From: an uncultured Oscillospiraceae bacterium
GTDB taxonomy: Bacteria; Bacillota; Clostridia; Oscillospirales; Ruminococcaceae
Direction: 5' to 3'
Assembly (NCBI GenBank): GCA_949743955.1
Contig: CATJVQ010000047.1
Location: 1 to 64,000, forward strand
Length of the DNA: 64,000 nt
The notes beneath the pieces are model-generated. The model did no database searches, was not told where the DNA came from, and worked only from the letters and a program-made list of their open reading frames with translations. The stretch's first letter is position 1; each line of letters begins with the position of its first letter. Below, one piece after another: positions 1-8,019 of the stretch. The position numbers and the translations under genes are program-made.

Positions 1-11
1 AGGAGCTTTCT

Positions 12-431
12 GTGAAGAAAATCTGTCTGGGCGTTGCCTGCCTGTATACGTTTGTTTCTCTGTCCGCCGGCGCGTGGGCCTGCGGGCATCATCGGGCGGC
101 CGCCTATGCGCCGGCTGCGTCCGCCGCTTCGGTCACGTCCTCTGCCGTTACCCCGGCCGCACCTGCCCTTCCGGCATACTGCACAGTTGAGGGCTGCGGA
201 CACGTTTGGGGTGAGTGCGAGCATACGCTTTGTGCTGCCGAAGGGTGTGGACACATCTGGGGTGAGTGCGAGCATACAATCTGTCCCGCCGAAGGATGCG
301 GGTATGCCAGAGGGACGTGTGAGCATGTGCTGTGCACCGCCCCGGGCTGCGATCACGTTTGGGGAGACTGTGCGCATACGCGTCCGCAGAGAACCGGGTG
401 TTACCGCGGGTATGGACATCACGGACGGTAA
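12..431 (+). CDS. Secreted Cys/His-repeat protein, unknown function
   Basis: A 139-residue protein starting at GTG, with an AGGAG ribosome site 6 bases upstream at the very edge of the window. Residues 1-23 form a signal peptide, followed by a His-rich stretch and an Ala/Pro/Ser/Thr linker. Residues 57-122 hold four tandem 17-residue repeats of the form C-x4-C-x-H-x4-C-x-H; the third lacks the first His (GCGY). The C-terminus is again His-rich. The ordered Cys and His residues suggest metal binding outside the membrane, which is inference. I do not recognise a named family. It precedes another secreted protein by 53 bases, so the two may be co-transcribed up to the strong hairpin at 1274. Confidence 0.7.
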   Translation: MKKICLGVACLYTFVSLSAGAWACGHHRAAAYAPAASAASVTSSAVTPAAPALPAYCTVEGCGHVWGECEHTLCAAEGCGHIWGECEHTICPAEGCGYARGTCEHVLCTAPGCDHVWGDCAHTRPQRTGCYRGYGHHGR

Positions 432-484
432 ATTTTCCGTTATAGGCTTCTGAATAGGGGAATCAGTGAAAAGAGGCAGTTCAT

Positions 485-1261
485 ATGAAATGTCGATTGA
501 TCGTAGGCCCCCTGCTGGCCATGCTCATGCTGACGTTTCCCTGCGCAGCGCTGGATTCGGATTTGATCGGTGACGATTGGGGTTCTCCGCCGGATCCGGG
601 GCCTGAAGGTGTACCAGAAATCGCGATTGTGACACAGTCGATTGCCGAAACCTTAGAAAAAAATCTGGTTTTGGGTGAGGATTACACCTATATTACATAC
701 GGATGGGATATTTATGGGCAGGGAAGTATTAACATCGGTGTGGCGAACGAGGAAAATGTCCGGAAAGCGGTCTCGGCCTGTCAGGATCCGCAGGTAACGG
801 TCGTCTTTGATGAAATCAAGTGGACCCGCATCAACGGGAAGGATTATAACGATGTCCAGCTGAGCCAGGCCAGCGAGAGACTGTATCATAAGCTGGAGAA
901 AAAACTCGATCCGCAGGATTACGCCAGTATGATGGACTATGCCCCGGGAAAAATCCAGATCTGGGCCGTCAATGAGGGGAAGGTCCGCACGGCGGTTAAG
1001 GCGTGCGGGGAGCCGTTGGTGCAGGTCACGTACCACAAGGCGGAATTTTCCCTGTTCCGTATGCGGCGGGTCGCCAAAACGGTGGAGAATCTGGCGTGCA
1101 TGAAGGATTTCCCCGGTGAGGTGGAAATTTATCATGACGGCGTCCATATCCGTCTGGATGAGGATAATCCGCAGCTATACCAGTGGCTGAAAACGTATAA
1201 GTATAAAAATGTCATTGCAGAGTGCGGGGTCTATGTGAAAAAGAGTCCCGGAATAGATTAA
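485..1261 (+). CDS. Secreted hypothetical protein with internal duplication
   Basis: A 258-residue protein with a signal peptide (about residues 1-22, cleavage near CAA-LD). GAGG lies 8 bases before the ATG. The mature part contains two alignable segments, residues 82-113 and 157-188, sharing the pattern I-x-I-x3-NE-x2-VR-x-AV-x-AC followed by a beta-rich stretch. A weaker third copy may end the protein around residues 212-250. The two segments look like repeated small alpha/beta domains. No catalytic motif or known family is apparent. It lies directly after the Cys/His-repeat protein and before a strong terminator, so it probably ends that transcription unit. Confidence 0.7.
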   Translation: MKCRLIVGPLLAMLMLTFPCAALDSDLIGDDWGSPPDPGPEGVPEIAIVTQSIAETLEKNLVLGEDYTYITYGWDIYGQGSINIGVANEENVRKAVSACQDPQVTVVFDEIKWTRINGKDYNDVQLSQASERLYHKLEKKLDPQDYASMMDYAPGKIQIWAVNEGKVRTAVKACGEPLVQVTYHKAEFSLFRMRRVAKTVENLACMKDFPGEVEIYHDGVHIRLDEDNPQLYQWLKTYKYKNVIAECGVYVKKSPGID

Positions 1262-1273
1262 AACCTGAAGACG

Positions 1274-1325
1274 CACCGGGTTTTCCACTTTTCCTGATTG
1301 GAATGTGGAAAACCCGGTGTGTTTT
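1274..1325 (+). terminator. Strong hairpin terminator
   Basis: A perfect 15-bp stem (1274-1288 with 1305-1319) with a 16-base loop is followed by TGTTTTATTTT. It lies just after the secreted protein gene and just before the convergent end of the YpeB gene, and may serve both strands. Confidence 0.85.
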
Positions 1326-1338
1326 ATTTTATCCCGTT

Positions 1339-2631
1339 CTACCGTGTCAATACGCCTTCATCTGTACGCACGAGCTCGAGCAGCTCCTCCTGCGCGCCGG
1401 TGAGGGCGTTGACGTAGCACAGCATCTCGCGCCCGTCGGCATCAACACCGTAGAACTCGTGGCAGAACGCCTCGCCGCCGCCGGATGTCGGGATCAGGAC
1501 CTGCCGCACATTGCGCACGTCCAGAAACGAGGAGACCTCGTTCCGTGCGGCGGACGCCTCCACATTCACCGCGGGCAGGGTCCGTTCGTGATGGTTCATG
1601 ATATACTCGCGCGCATCGAAAAAGACAATCTCCCCTGTATCGAGCGCGACGCCCACCTTCACCTGATCCGGATAACAGACGGTGTCGTCCTGTACATGGG
1701 CGTACTGAAGGCGCAGGATACCGTCCTGTCTCTGTGCGGCGGTCTCCTCGAGGCCCGTCAGCCCCAGATACGCCAGATACAACAGCGCCTCCGCGCGTGC
1801 GTCCTCCTCCGAGACTGTAACCTCTCCGACAGGGCGCCCGTCCACCATGTAGACAGGCAGTCCGCCCGCCTTTGTCACCGCCGCGCTGAGGTTCTCCCCG
1901 AGCGTGAACGTGTAGGACGGCATGCGCGAGGCTTCGTCCGTCCCCTGTGTGAGAAGGCCCTCGTCCACAAGGAGCATTGCCGCAGCGGTCCGAAGCGCGT
2001 CGTCCGGCGAAATCACCAGCAGATCCTGTGTGAGGAACGGCTCACGTTCGAGCATGTGATCGGAAAACGGCCCATCGTAAATCATGGACGGATAGTCCGT
2101 AAACCCCTGCTCCAGCGCTGTCGCTTCTCCTGCCGGAACGTCCCCTGTCCAGGAACCCTCCGCCGCACCGCTTAGGCGGCTGGAGAGCTCCTTTTCAAGC
2201 AGCAGCACGTATTCCCGCAGCTCGAGGAGCGTGTCGCGCTGGCGGGCTGTCAGGCCCTCACCCGCCCGCTCCAGCGACGCGGAATAGTCGCTCACCTGTG
2301 TTAAGAGTTTGTTGGCCGCCATCCGCTCCCCGTCTGTGAGCGGCAGCGACGAGAGCGCCGCCTTGGCCGCGCCCGTATCCCGGATGAGCGACGCTGTCAG
2401 CCGCCGGGAGAGGACACCGCGCCCCGCGTCCGCTCCCTTGCCGAGCGTGACAGAAATATCCCGCACCAGATCCGCCGAATCCTGAAGTGAGCGCCGGTAC
2501 AGATCCTGTTTTTCCGCTTCCAGGCGGCGCTGTCCGTCGTAGGCCTCTATCGTAAAGCCCAGCATCACGGCGAGCGCCGCTGTCATATACGACAGGGTCC
2601 GGATAAATCCCCGTTTCGTCATTTTCCACAT
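1339..2631 (-). CDS. ypeB: YpeB-type spore germination protein
   Basis: About 430 residues from the ATG at 2631, chosen because GGAGGG lies 6 bases upstream; an in-frame ATG two codons earlier (2637) directly abuts the ribosome site. The N-terminus has one membrane helix (SYMTAALAVMLGF), then a helical coiled region, and the C-terminal half carries PepSY-like segments ending in the family pattern ETGEIVxFDAxxYxMNHxER (here DTGEIVFFDA and YIMNHHERTLP). In Bacillus, YpeB localises and stabilises the cortex-lytic enzyme SleB in the spore. The usual sleB partner is not adjacent here; the neighbours are unrelated. Confidence 0.88.
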   Translation of the reverse strand: MWKMTKRGFIRTLSYMTAALAVMLGFTIEAYDGQRRLEAEKQDLYRRSLQDSADLVRDISVTLGKGADAGRGVLSRRLTASLIRDTGAAKAALSSLPLTDGERMAANKLLTQVSDYSASLERAGEGLTARQRDTLLELREYVLLLEKELSSRLSGAAEGSWTGDVPAGEATALEQGFTDYPSMIYDGPFSDHMLEREPFLTQDLLVISPDDALRTAAAMLLVDEGLLTQGTDEASRMPSYTFTLGENLSAAVTKAGGLPVYMVDGRPVGEVTVSEEDARAEALLYLAYLGLTGLEETAAQRQDGILRLQYAHVQDDTVCYPDQVKVGVALDTGEIVFFDAREYIMNHHERTLPAVNVEASAARNEVSSFLDVRNVRQVLIPTSGGGEAFCHEFYGVDADGREMLCYVNALTGAQEELLELVRTDEGVLTR

Positions 2632-2765
2632 GGACATCCCTCCGCTTCCAGTTTGCCCCGGGGATGCCCATTTTATCCTCACCCGGGCCTGACCCTGCAC
2701 CCGGCAATACGCCACCGCCGCATTGACAAATGCCTCCGGCACACCAAAGCGATTGAAAAAAGGAC

Positions 2766-2814
2766 TTGACAGAATCTTAAAGCGATAGTACAATAAAATT
2801 AGAACATACGTTCT
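2766..2814 (+). promoter_or_regulatory. SigA-type promoter with LexA (SOS) box
   Basis: TTGACA (2766-2771), a 17-base spacer and TACAAT (2789-2794) form a near-consensus vegetative promoter. Immediately downstream, 2801-2814 reads AGAACATACGTTCT, containing the Gram-positive LexA core GAAC-N4-GTTC and matching the Bacillus SOS box in the central positions. The operator would cover the transcription start. The downstream genes are the DUF1492-like protein and its partner, so they are predicted to be DNA-damage inducible. Confidence 0.75.
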
Positions 2815-2886
2815 TGTTGTACAGTATACACTGGTTTCCGCATCCCGTCAAGGACGCGGCGAAAAAGGAAGGAAGGATACGTCACG

Positions 2887-3324
2887 ATGGAAATTGTAAG
2901 AACGGCGTACATGTCGCGTAAGCGGCTGGGAGAGCTGCGGCGGCTGAGGCGGGAGACGGATATCCTGACCGAGCAGCTCATGCGCCTGGAGAGGGAGGCC
3001 CGTTTTTACCGCGAGCTGCCGGCAGCGGAGGGGGATACTGCCCGCGAGGTACGCGAGGAGGTGTTTGAGCGGCAGCGTATGGAGAGGGAAAACTATCTGC
3101 GCCGGAAAAGAATACTGGAGCGGGAGACACGCTCGCTTCTCAGCTTCATTGAGAGCATCCCGGACAGTTCCCTCCGGCAGAGCTTTATTCTGCGCTATCT
3201 GGAGGGGATGACCTGGCAGCAGATCTCCAACCGGATGAACGGTGTCTGTGCGGACACACTGCGCATCCGGCACAACCGTTTTCTTGACGAGCACAGCCCG
3301 CACGGAAAGGAAGCGAGCGCTTGA
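2887..3324 (+). CDS. DUF1492-like sigma-factor-related protein
   Basis: A 145-residue, highly charged protein. Residues about 15-90 are a long coiled-coil-like helix. The C-terminal part resembles sigma region 4 or the DUF1492/ArpU-type regulators of phages: FIESIPDSSLRQSFILRYL, then a helix-turn-helix around MTWQQISNRMNG. Such proteins typically activate phage late genes or related operons. The gene follows a promoter with an SOS box by about 70 bases and overlaps the next gene by 4 bases. No other phage genes are nearby, so this is either a domesticated regulator or a remnant. Its DNA target is unknown. Confidence 0.75.
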   Translation: MEIVRTAYMSRKRLGELRRLRRETDILTEQLMRLEREARFYRELPAAEGDTAREVREEVFERQRMERENYLRRKRILERETRSLLSFIESIPDSSLRQSFILRYLEGMTWQQISNRMNGVCADTLRIRHNRFLDEHSPHGKEASA

Positions 3325-3545
3325 ATCAGTCCATGGAAACCCTGCTCGCCGAATACCGGGAGACAGCAAAGCATCTGCGTATGAGCCGGGATCTGGCGGC
3401 TCTGGAGCTGCGCAGGGGCAGCAGCGCCAGAAGCGATGCCGCCCGGCGTGTCCGGCTCCTGGGCGAGATGCTTGTAGACGTGATCTGCACGATCCACGAA
3501 ATTGAGGACTATCTGGATATCCGGCGGCCATACGGATGGAGATAG
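3321..3545 (+). CDS. Small helical protein in SOS operon, unknown
   Basis: A 74-residue protein, probably starting at TTG 3321 because GGAAAGGAAG sits about 7 bases upstream and the start overlaps the previous stop (TTGA); ATG 3333 is the alternative. It is predicted all-helical and rich in Arg, Glu and Leu, with no recognised domain. The tight overlap implies translational coupling to the DUF1492-like regulator. Genes in this position in phages often encode small packaging or regulatory proteins, but nothing in the sequence proves that here. Confidence 0.6.
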   Translation: MNQSMETLLAEYRETAKHLRMSRDLAALELRRGSSARSDAARRVRLLGEMLVDVICTIHEIEDYLDIRRPYGWR

Positions 3546-3551
3546 CGATCC

Positions 3552-3596
3552 AAAAAGGGAGGCGCCGCCCGCTGGCAGCGCCTCCCCCCTTTTATT
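3552..3596. terminator. Bidirectional terminator
   Basis: A 9-bp GC stem (3557-3565 with 3578-3586) is flanked by an A-run on the left and a T-run on the right. It ends both the rightward SOS operon and the leftward FecR-domain gene. Confidence 0.85.
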
Positions 3597-3606
3597 TTCG
3601 TGATCT

Positions 3607-4662
3607 TTATGACTGAACTGTCACATCATCGTACTGCCGCAGGGCGCTCTCGATGTCCATCGGCGTCACTGGCATCGTGAGCGTGGTATCCGGCGGCCCG
3701 GGTTCGGGCGGTGCGGGATCATCCGGCGGCGTATCGTCGCGGGAGGACGAACTGTCTTCCCTGTCGCTCTTTTCAGAAGAGGGAGATGCCGTTTTGGTGG
3801 GGTTTGCGCTCTCATCCGCCCAGACCGGATCAGTGGAAATATTGGCGGCCTGGCGATTCTCCCCCTTTATAGAGGCATCCAGCTTTCTGTGGACTTCCGC
3901 CTGCTCCTCCCGGAGCTTCTGCCGCGGATTCCCGTTCCAGCCCCGGATATCCAGTCCTGTCTCGGTGAGGACCTTTTCGCACAGCGGGTCATCCGGCGAG
4001 GCGTCGACTAGGACAAAACCCGGGATATCCTTCACATCGAACTTTTGGCGGACGATGGCGCATTTATCCCCCGGTGTCTCGGGCAGGTACACTTCGCACC
4101 GGACTGTCTCGCCTCCGGTGACGGCCCCCTCCTTCACCTGCCCTGAAATCGGATCCGTGACATGGCAGTATACGGTCCCCTCCAGAACGCTGACCTCCGC
4201 CGTGCGCGAATCGAGAATCCGCACCCAGCCGCTTGTCCCACGGATGCCGATGATCGCCGTGGAAATCCGGATATTGAGCGACTCATTCTCTGCGAGCGGT
4301 TCGGTAACATTGAAAAACAGCGCCCCGGCGTTCAGGCGGACCTCGAGTTTCTTACCGTCCTTCTGGATCGCTGCCTCGCTGACAGCGTCCATCTTGATGA
4401 GCTTCGTATCGTCCAGATTGATCCAGGCGTAGCTCTTCTCTTTTGTCTCCATCTGGTAGCCGCTGCGCAGAAGCATCCGCTCAAAGACAGACAGTTTTTT
4501 CCCGTTCCCGTCATTGAGGCTGACCGTACCCTCTGTCTTCATCAGCCGCATGGACGCGGCTGTCGCCGAATCCTCTGCCCTGACCGCGGGCACACTCCGC
4601 AGACCGCATACCGCGCACAGAGCCAGTGCCAGCAAATGCAGTCCGATCCCTCTTTTCTTCAT
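3607..4662 (-). CDS. Secreted FecR-domain protein
   Basis: A 351-residue protein with a signal peptide (about residues 1-29, ending AVRA-ED). Residues about 38-190 form a FecR-type beta domain: a VSLNDGNGKKLSVFERMLL segment, the SLNIRISTAIIGIRGTSGWV core, and VSVLEGTVY. These domains are beta-rich extracytoplasmic modules. The C-terminal third is low-complexity, rich in Pro, Ser and Asp, and probably linker-like; I see no sortase motif. There is no neighbouring sigma factor or TonB receptor, so it is unlikely to act as a classical iron-signalling anti-sigma protein. Confidence 0.8.
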   Translation of the reverse strand: MKKRGIGLHLLALALCAVCGLRSVPAVRAEDSATAASMRLMKTEGTVSLNDGNGKKLSVFERMLLRSGYQMETKEKSYAWINLDDTKLIKMDAVSEAAIQKDGKKLEVRLNAGALFFNVTEPLAENESLNIRISTAIIGIRGTSGWVRILDSRTAEVSVLEGTVYCHVTDPISGQVKEGAVTGGETVRCEVYLPETPGDKCAIVRQKFDVKDIPGFVLVDASPDDPLCEKVLTETGLDIRGWNGNPRQKLREEQAEVHRKLDASIKGENRQAANISTDPVWADESANPTKTASPSSEKSDREDSSSSRDDTPPDDPAPPEPGPPDTTLTMPVTPMDIESALRQYDDVTVQS

Positions 4663-4777
4663 AAGCTCCCTCTCCTCACAGGGCTAATATCTGTATCACT
4701 ATTGAAATTGTAAGATATGCGGAGGAAAAAATCCAGTATTTATGGGCTTTTTCCTCCGCACGGATCAAGAGAGAGGA

Positions 4778-6550
4778 TTAACCGCCGTTTCCGTTCGCTC
4801 CCTGCCGGAGTGCGTCCACGCGTTCGCGGTCGGGGGTGACGATGGCCGTGCGGTAATTGACATAGAGCACAAACCCGGGCTTCGCACCGGCGGGCTTGCG
4901 AACGTTGCGGATCTCCGTGAAATCGACCGGCACGCCCGCGGATGCCTTCGCCTTGGAGTGGTACGCGGCGATGACGGCAGCCTCCTCAAGTGTCCGCTCC
5001 GGTACCTCTCTCCCCTCCGAGACGACGATCACATGCGATCCGGGGATATTCTGTGTGTGAAACCACACGTCGTTCTTTCTGGCCTCCCGCATCGTGAGGC
5101 GATCGTTCTGGAGGTTTCCGCGCCCCTGGAGGATGAGGAATCCGTCCGACGAGAGGTACCGCACCGGTTCGAGCCGGAGAGTCCGCTTCTCCTTTACCGC
5201 CCGCCGCCGCAGATACCCCCCCTGGATGAGCTCCTCGCGGATAGCGTCGAGCTCCGCCTCGCCCGAGGCGCGCAGGAGGGAGTCCATCACCGTGTCGAGG
5301 TAGGCGTATTCCGTTTCCCCCTGTGCAATCTGCTCCCGGAGCTTCTTCTCCGCCGTGTCTGCCTTGCGGTACTCCGTGTAGTACCGCTGCGCATTCTGCG
5401 AAGGGGTAAGCCGCCGGTCAAGCGGGATCTCCACCACCGGGCAGTCCGGCTCATAGAAGTTTTCCACCCGGGCGATTGCGTCCCCCTTCTGGATCCGGTA
5501 GAGGTTCGCGTTGAGGAGATCCCCCTGCACCCGCAGGCGATCGCGGTCCCGGCTCTGCATGAGCTCCTCCCGCTGGTGCTGGAGCTTGCGCTCCGTGCGC
5601 TCGGAGAGGTTCACAAGGAAACGGAACAGATCCCCGCTGCGCTGCTTCATGCGCTCCCGGAGATCCTTTTCGGCATAGAACGCGTCGAGCAGCTCGCTGT
5701 ATGACGTGTACTCCTTCGTGATGCACAGCCCCTCATACTGTGTCAGCCGGAGGAACGAGAGATCCTTGGGTGTCCCGTCGCGCCGAAGAAGCATTGTCGG
5801 CACGCCGCCGGCGCGCACCTGCCGCTCCATCTCGCGCAGAAAAAAGCGGAGCCGGTCCCGCCCGCTCTCCCCGAGGGAGGCGGCGGTCCCCTCGCCTGTG
5901 CGCGAAGCATAGCCCGCTATCTCCTCGGCCACCACCGGCGAGATGCCCATCATCGCCCCCATCGCCGCCTTCTGGAGCGGGCGGTCCGGCGTTTCCAGGA
6001 TACAGTCGGTGATGGCGTCGGCGCCGTCGTCGAGCAAGCTCAGCTTGTCCTGACCCGGCGGAAGCTGATAGCGCAGCCCCGGCAGCACCTGCCGCACCGA
6101 CGAGAGCGACGGATCGATGCGCTTGAGAGCGTCTATGATGATCCCATCGGACCCGAGGAGGATGACGTTCGAGTGGCGGCCCATGATCTCCGCCACGAGG
6201 CGCAGCTCCACCACATCCCCGAGCTCGCTGCGGTTTTCAAAACGGAACGAGAGGATCCGGTCGAGCCCCGATTGTTCAATGTCCAGGAGCTTCGCCCCGC
6301 TCAGGTGTTTGCGCAGCAGCATGCACAGCATCGGCGGGGCGGCCGGGTTTTCGTAGCTGCCCTTTGTGAGCTGCACGCGCGCCGACTGCGCGGCGGCGGA
6401 GAACAGGAGCTTCACAGCCCCGCCCCGCGCGCGCAGCGCGAAAATCAGCGTCTCTCTGGCGGGCTGGTGGATCTTGTCCACCCGCGCATTGCCGCACAGC
6501 GGGCGCAGCTCCTCCGCCAGAAGGTGCAGAAAAATTCCATCAATGGCCAT
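4778..6550 (-). CDS. rqcH: RqcH, ribosome quality-control NFACT protein
   Basis: A 590-residue NFACT protein (YloA/FbpA/Rqc2 family). It binds stalled 60S-like 50S-peptidyl-tRNA complexes and recruits tRNA-Ala to add C-terminal Ala tails. Visible features are the NFACT-N domain beginning MAIDGIFLHLLAEEL, residues D97-R98 (SGLDRIL) corresponding to the tRNA-binding pair of Bacillus RqcH, the EIMGRHSNVIL motif, a central coiled coil (about 270-420), and the C-terminal NFACT-R domain with VWFHTQNIPGSHVIV. It probably forms its own transcript between the FecR gene and nif3. Older annotations call this family fibronectin-binding protein. Confidence 0.93.
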   Translation of the reverse strand: MAIDGIFLHLLAEELRPLCGNARVDKIHQPARETLIFALRARGGAVKLLFSAAAQSARVQLTKGSYENPAAPPMLCMLLRKHLSGAKLLDIEQSGLDRILSFRFENRSELGDVVELRLVAEIMGRHSNVILLGSDGIIIDALKRIDPSLSSVRQVLPGLRYQLPPGQDKLSLLDDGADAITDCILETPDRPLQKAAMGAMMGISPVVAEEIAGYASRTGEGTAASLGESGRDRLRFFLREMERQVRAGGVPTMLLRRDGTPKDLSFLRLTQYEGLCITKEYTSYSELLDAFYAEKDLRERMKQRSGDLFRFLVNLSERTERKLQHQREELMQSRDRDRLRVQGDLLNANLYRIQKGDAIARVENFYEPDCPVVEIPLDRRLTPSQNAQRYYTEYRKADTAEKKLREQIAQGETEYAYLDTVMDSLLRASGEAELDAIREELIQGGYLRRRAVKEKRTLRLEPVRYLSSDGFLILQGRGNLQNDRLTMREARKNDVWFHTQNIPGSHVIVVSEGREVPERTLEEAAVIAAYHSKAKASAGVPVDFTEIRNVRKPAGAKPGFVLYVNYRTAIVTPDRERVDALRQGANGNGG

Positions 6551-6565
6551 GTCATGCTCCTTTGC

Positions 6566-7348
6566 TCATTCTTTCGGCCGCCCGGCCAGCTTCACCGGGC
6601 TCTGCGCGTGCGAGACGATGAACGGCACGCCGGGGCAGACTTCCCGCAGACGCGCGGCCAGCGGCTCGAGCACCACACATTCCGTGTCGAAGTGGCCCGC
6701 GTCGAGGACAGTGAACCCCTTCGCCGCACAGTCGACATAAACGTCGTGCTTGACTTCCCCGGTGATGAGCGCCTGCGCGCCCTTCTCCTCCGCGAGGGAC
6801 GCGAGGCTTCCGCCCGCTCCGCCGCACACCGCGACACGCCGGACAGCCTCCCGGCCCGCCGTATACCGCACGCCCCCTGCCGGACGGAGCCTTTCCTCCA
6901 CATACGTGGCAAAATCGTCCGGCAGCAGGGGGGCGGGCAGTGTCCCTATCCGGCCGAGGGACTGCCCCTCAGAAGCCGGCTCGAGGCCCTCAAGGTCCGT
7001 AAGCCCCAGCGCCCGGGCGAGCGCATCATTGACACCGCCGTCGGCTACATCCAGATTCGTGTGGGCGCAGATGGCGCCCAGATCCTCCCTGACAAGGCGG
7101 ACAGCCGCTTTATCCGCCGTCAGGCGTCGCAGCGGATGAAAGATCACCGGGTGGTGGCTCACCAGCACATTCGCCCCGCACCCGATCGCTTCCGATATCG
7201 TCTCGGGCGTGATGTCCAGGCAGACGAGCGCCGCTGCCGCTTCCCGGCCCGGATCCCCCGCGAGCAGGCCTGCGTTATCCCAGGACTCCGCCCACCGGAA
7301 CGGCGCTATCTCGCTGTCGATCCGTTCAAACAGCTGCTGTATCGTCAT
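6566..7348 (-). CDS. Nif3-like dinuclear metal centre protein
   Basis: A 260-residue protein from ATG 7348, preceded by GGAGG about 8 bases upstream; the start overlaps the trmK stop (ATGA). Motifs of the Nif3/YqfO family are present: VLVSHHPVIF near the N-terminus, AHTNLDVADGGVNDALA, and C-terminal GEVKHDVYVDC and LDAGHFDTE with the metal-ligating His and Glu. The family forms hexamers with a two-metal site; its reaction is unsettled (GTP cyclohydrolase I type 2 annotations are doubtful). The trmK-nif3 pair is a common arrangement in Firmicutes. Confidence 0.92.
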   Translation of the reverse strand: MTIQQLFERIDSEIAPFRWAESWDNAGLLAGDPGREAAAALVCLDITPETISEAIGCGANVLVSHHPVIFHPLRRLTADKAAVRLVREDLGAICAHTNLDVADGGVNDALARALGLTDLEGLEPASEGQSLGRIGTLPAPLLPDDFATYVEERLRPAGGVRYTAGREAVRRVAVCGGAGGSLASLAEEKGAQALITGEVKHDVYVDCAAKGFTVLDAGHFDTECVVLEPLAARLREVCPGVPFIVSHAQSPVKLAGRPKE

Positions 7349-8019
7349 GGATTTTTTCCTCCGATTAAAGTTTCCAGCCGCGCGGCCCATTCGAGGAGCC
7401 GTTCATCCCTGGCGCCCTCTCCCGCCCGCCGCAGCCGCCGCGCGAGCCGCCGGAGCACGGCGCGGCTCCCGGCGTCCGTCTCCTTAGGCAGAAGCCCGAC
7501 AAGCGCTTCCCACTCATCCGCCTCCCGCCGTATGCCACAGTACCGCGCTGTCATGACTGTGTAAGCGAACCGCCCTGCCTCCACGCCGCGCTCCCGGGTG
7601 ATGGCGAATCCGTTCCCCCAGAGCCAGCGCCGGAGCAGCGCCTCCTTTGTCTGCGGCTGGAGGACGAGCTGCTTTTCCCCGTCCCGCAGCCACGCCGCGC
7701 CGGCGAGGATGGCGATGATCGTCTCGCCGCCCATGCCCGCTATCACAATGTCGTCCGCCTCCTCCGGGCGCACGCCGGAGAGACCGTTGCACAGGCGCGT
7801 GTCGATTTTCTCCGTGAGATCCATCTCCCGGATGAGCGCCGCGGCGCTCTTCAGCGGCCCCTCGCGGAGGTCACACGCGATCCCGCTCGGGATATGTCCG
7901 CTCAAGGCGAGGGAGCAGATGAGCCGCCCGTGATCGCATCCGACATCGGCCACGCGCTTCCCCTGCCGGACCGCCCCGGCCACGGCCGAGAGGCGCCCGT
8001 CAAGCCGGATATCTGTCAC
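7345..8019 (-). CDS. trmK: TrmK, tRNA adenine-22 N1-methyltransferase
   Basis: A 224-residue SAM-dependent methyltransferase. I use the GTG at 8019, which overlaps the upstream MFS stop (GTGA); the open frame extending further upstream is antisense noise. Motifs are VADVGCDHGRL (SAM loop), ACDLREGPL, DIVIAGMGGETI and LVLQPQT, all typical of TrmK, which methylates N1 of A22 in tRNA. It is translationally coupled at both ends, to the transporter before it and nif3 after it. Confidence 0.92.
   Translation of the reverse strand: MTDIRLDGRLSAVAGAVRQGKRVADVGCDHGRLICSLALSGHIPSGIACDLREGPLKSAAALIREMDLTEKIDTRLCNGLSGVRPEEADDIVIAGMGGETIIAILAGAAWLRDGEKQLVLQPQTKEALLRRWLWGNGFAITRERGVEAGRFAYTVMTARYCGIRREADEWEALVGLLPKETDAGSRAVLRRLARRLRRAGEGARDERLLEWAARLETLIGGKNP

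Noticed and set aside
2766..3545. Prophage or integrated element
   Set aside because: Apart from the DUF1492-like gene there is no integrase, capsid, terminase, lysin or attachment repeat nearby.
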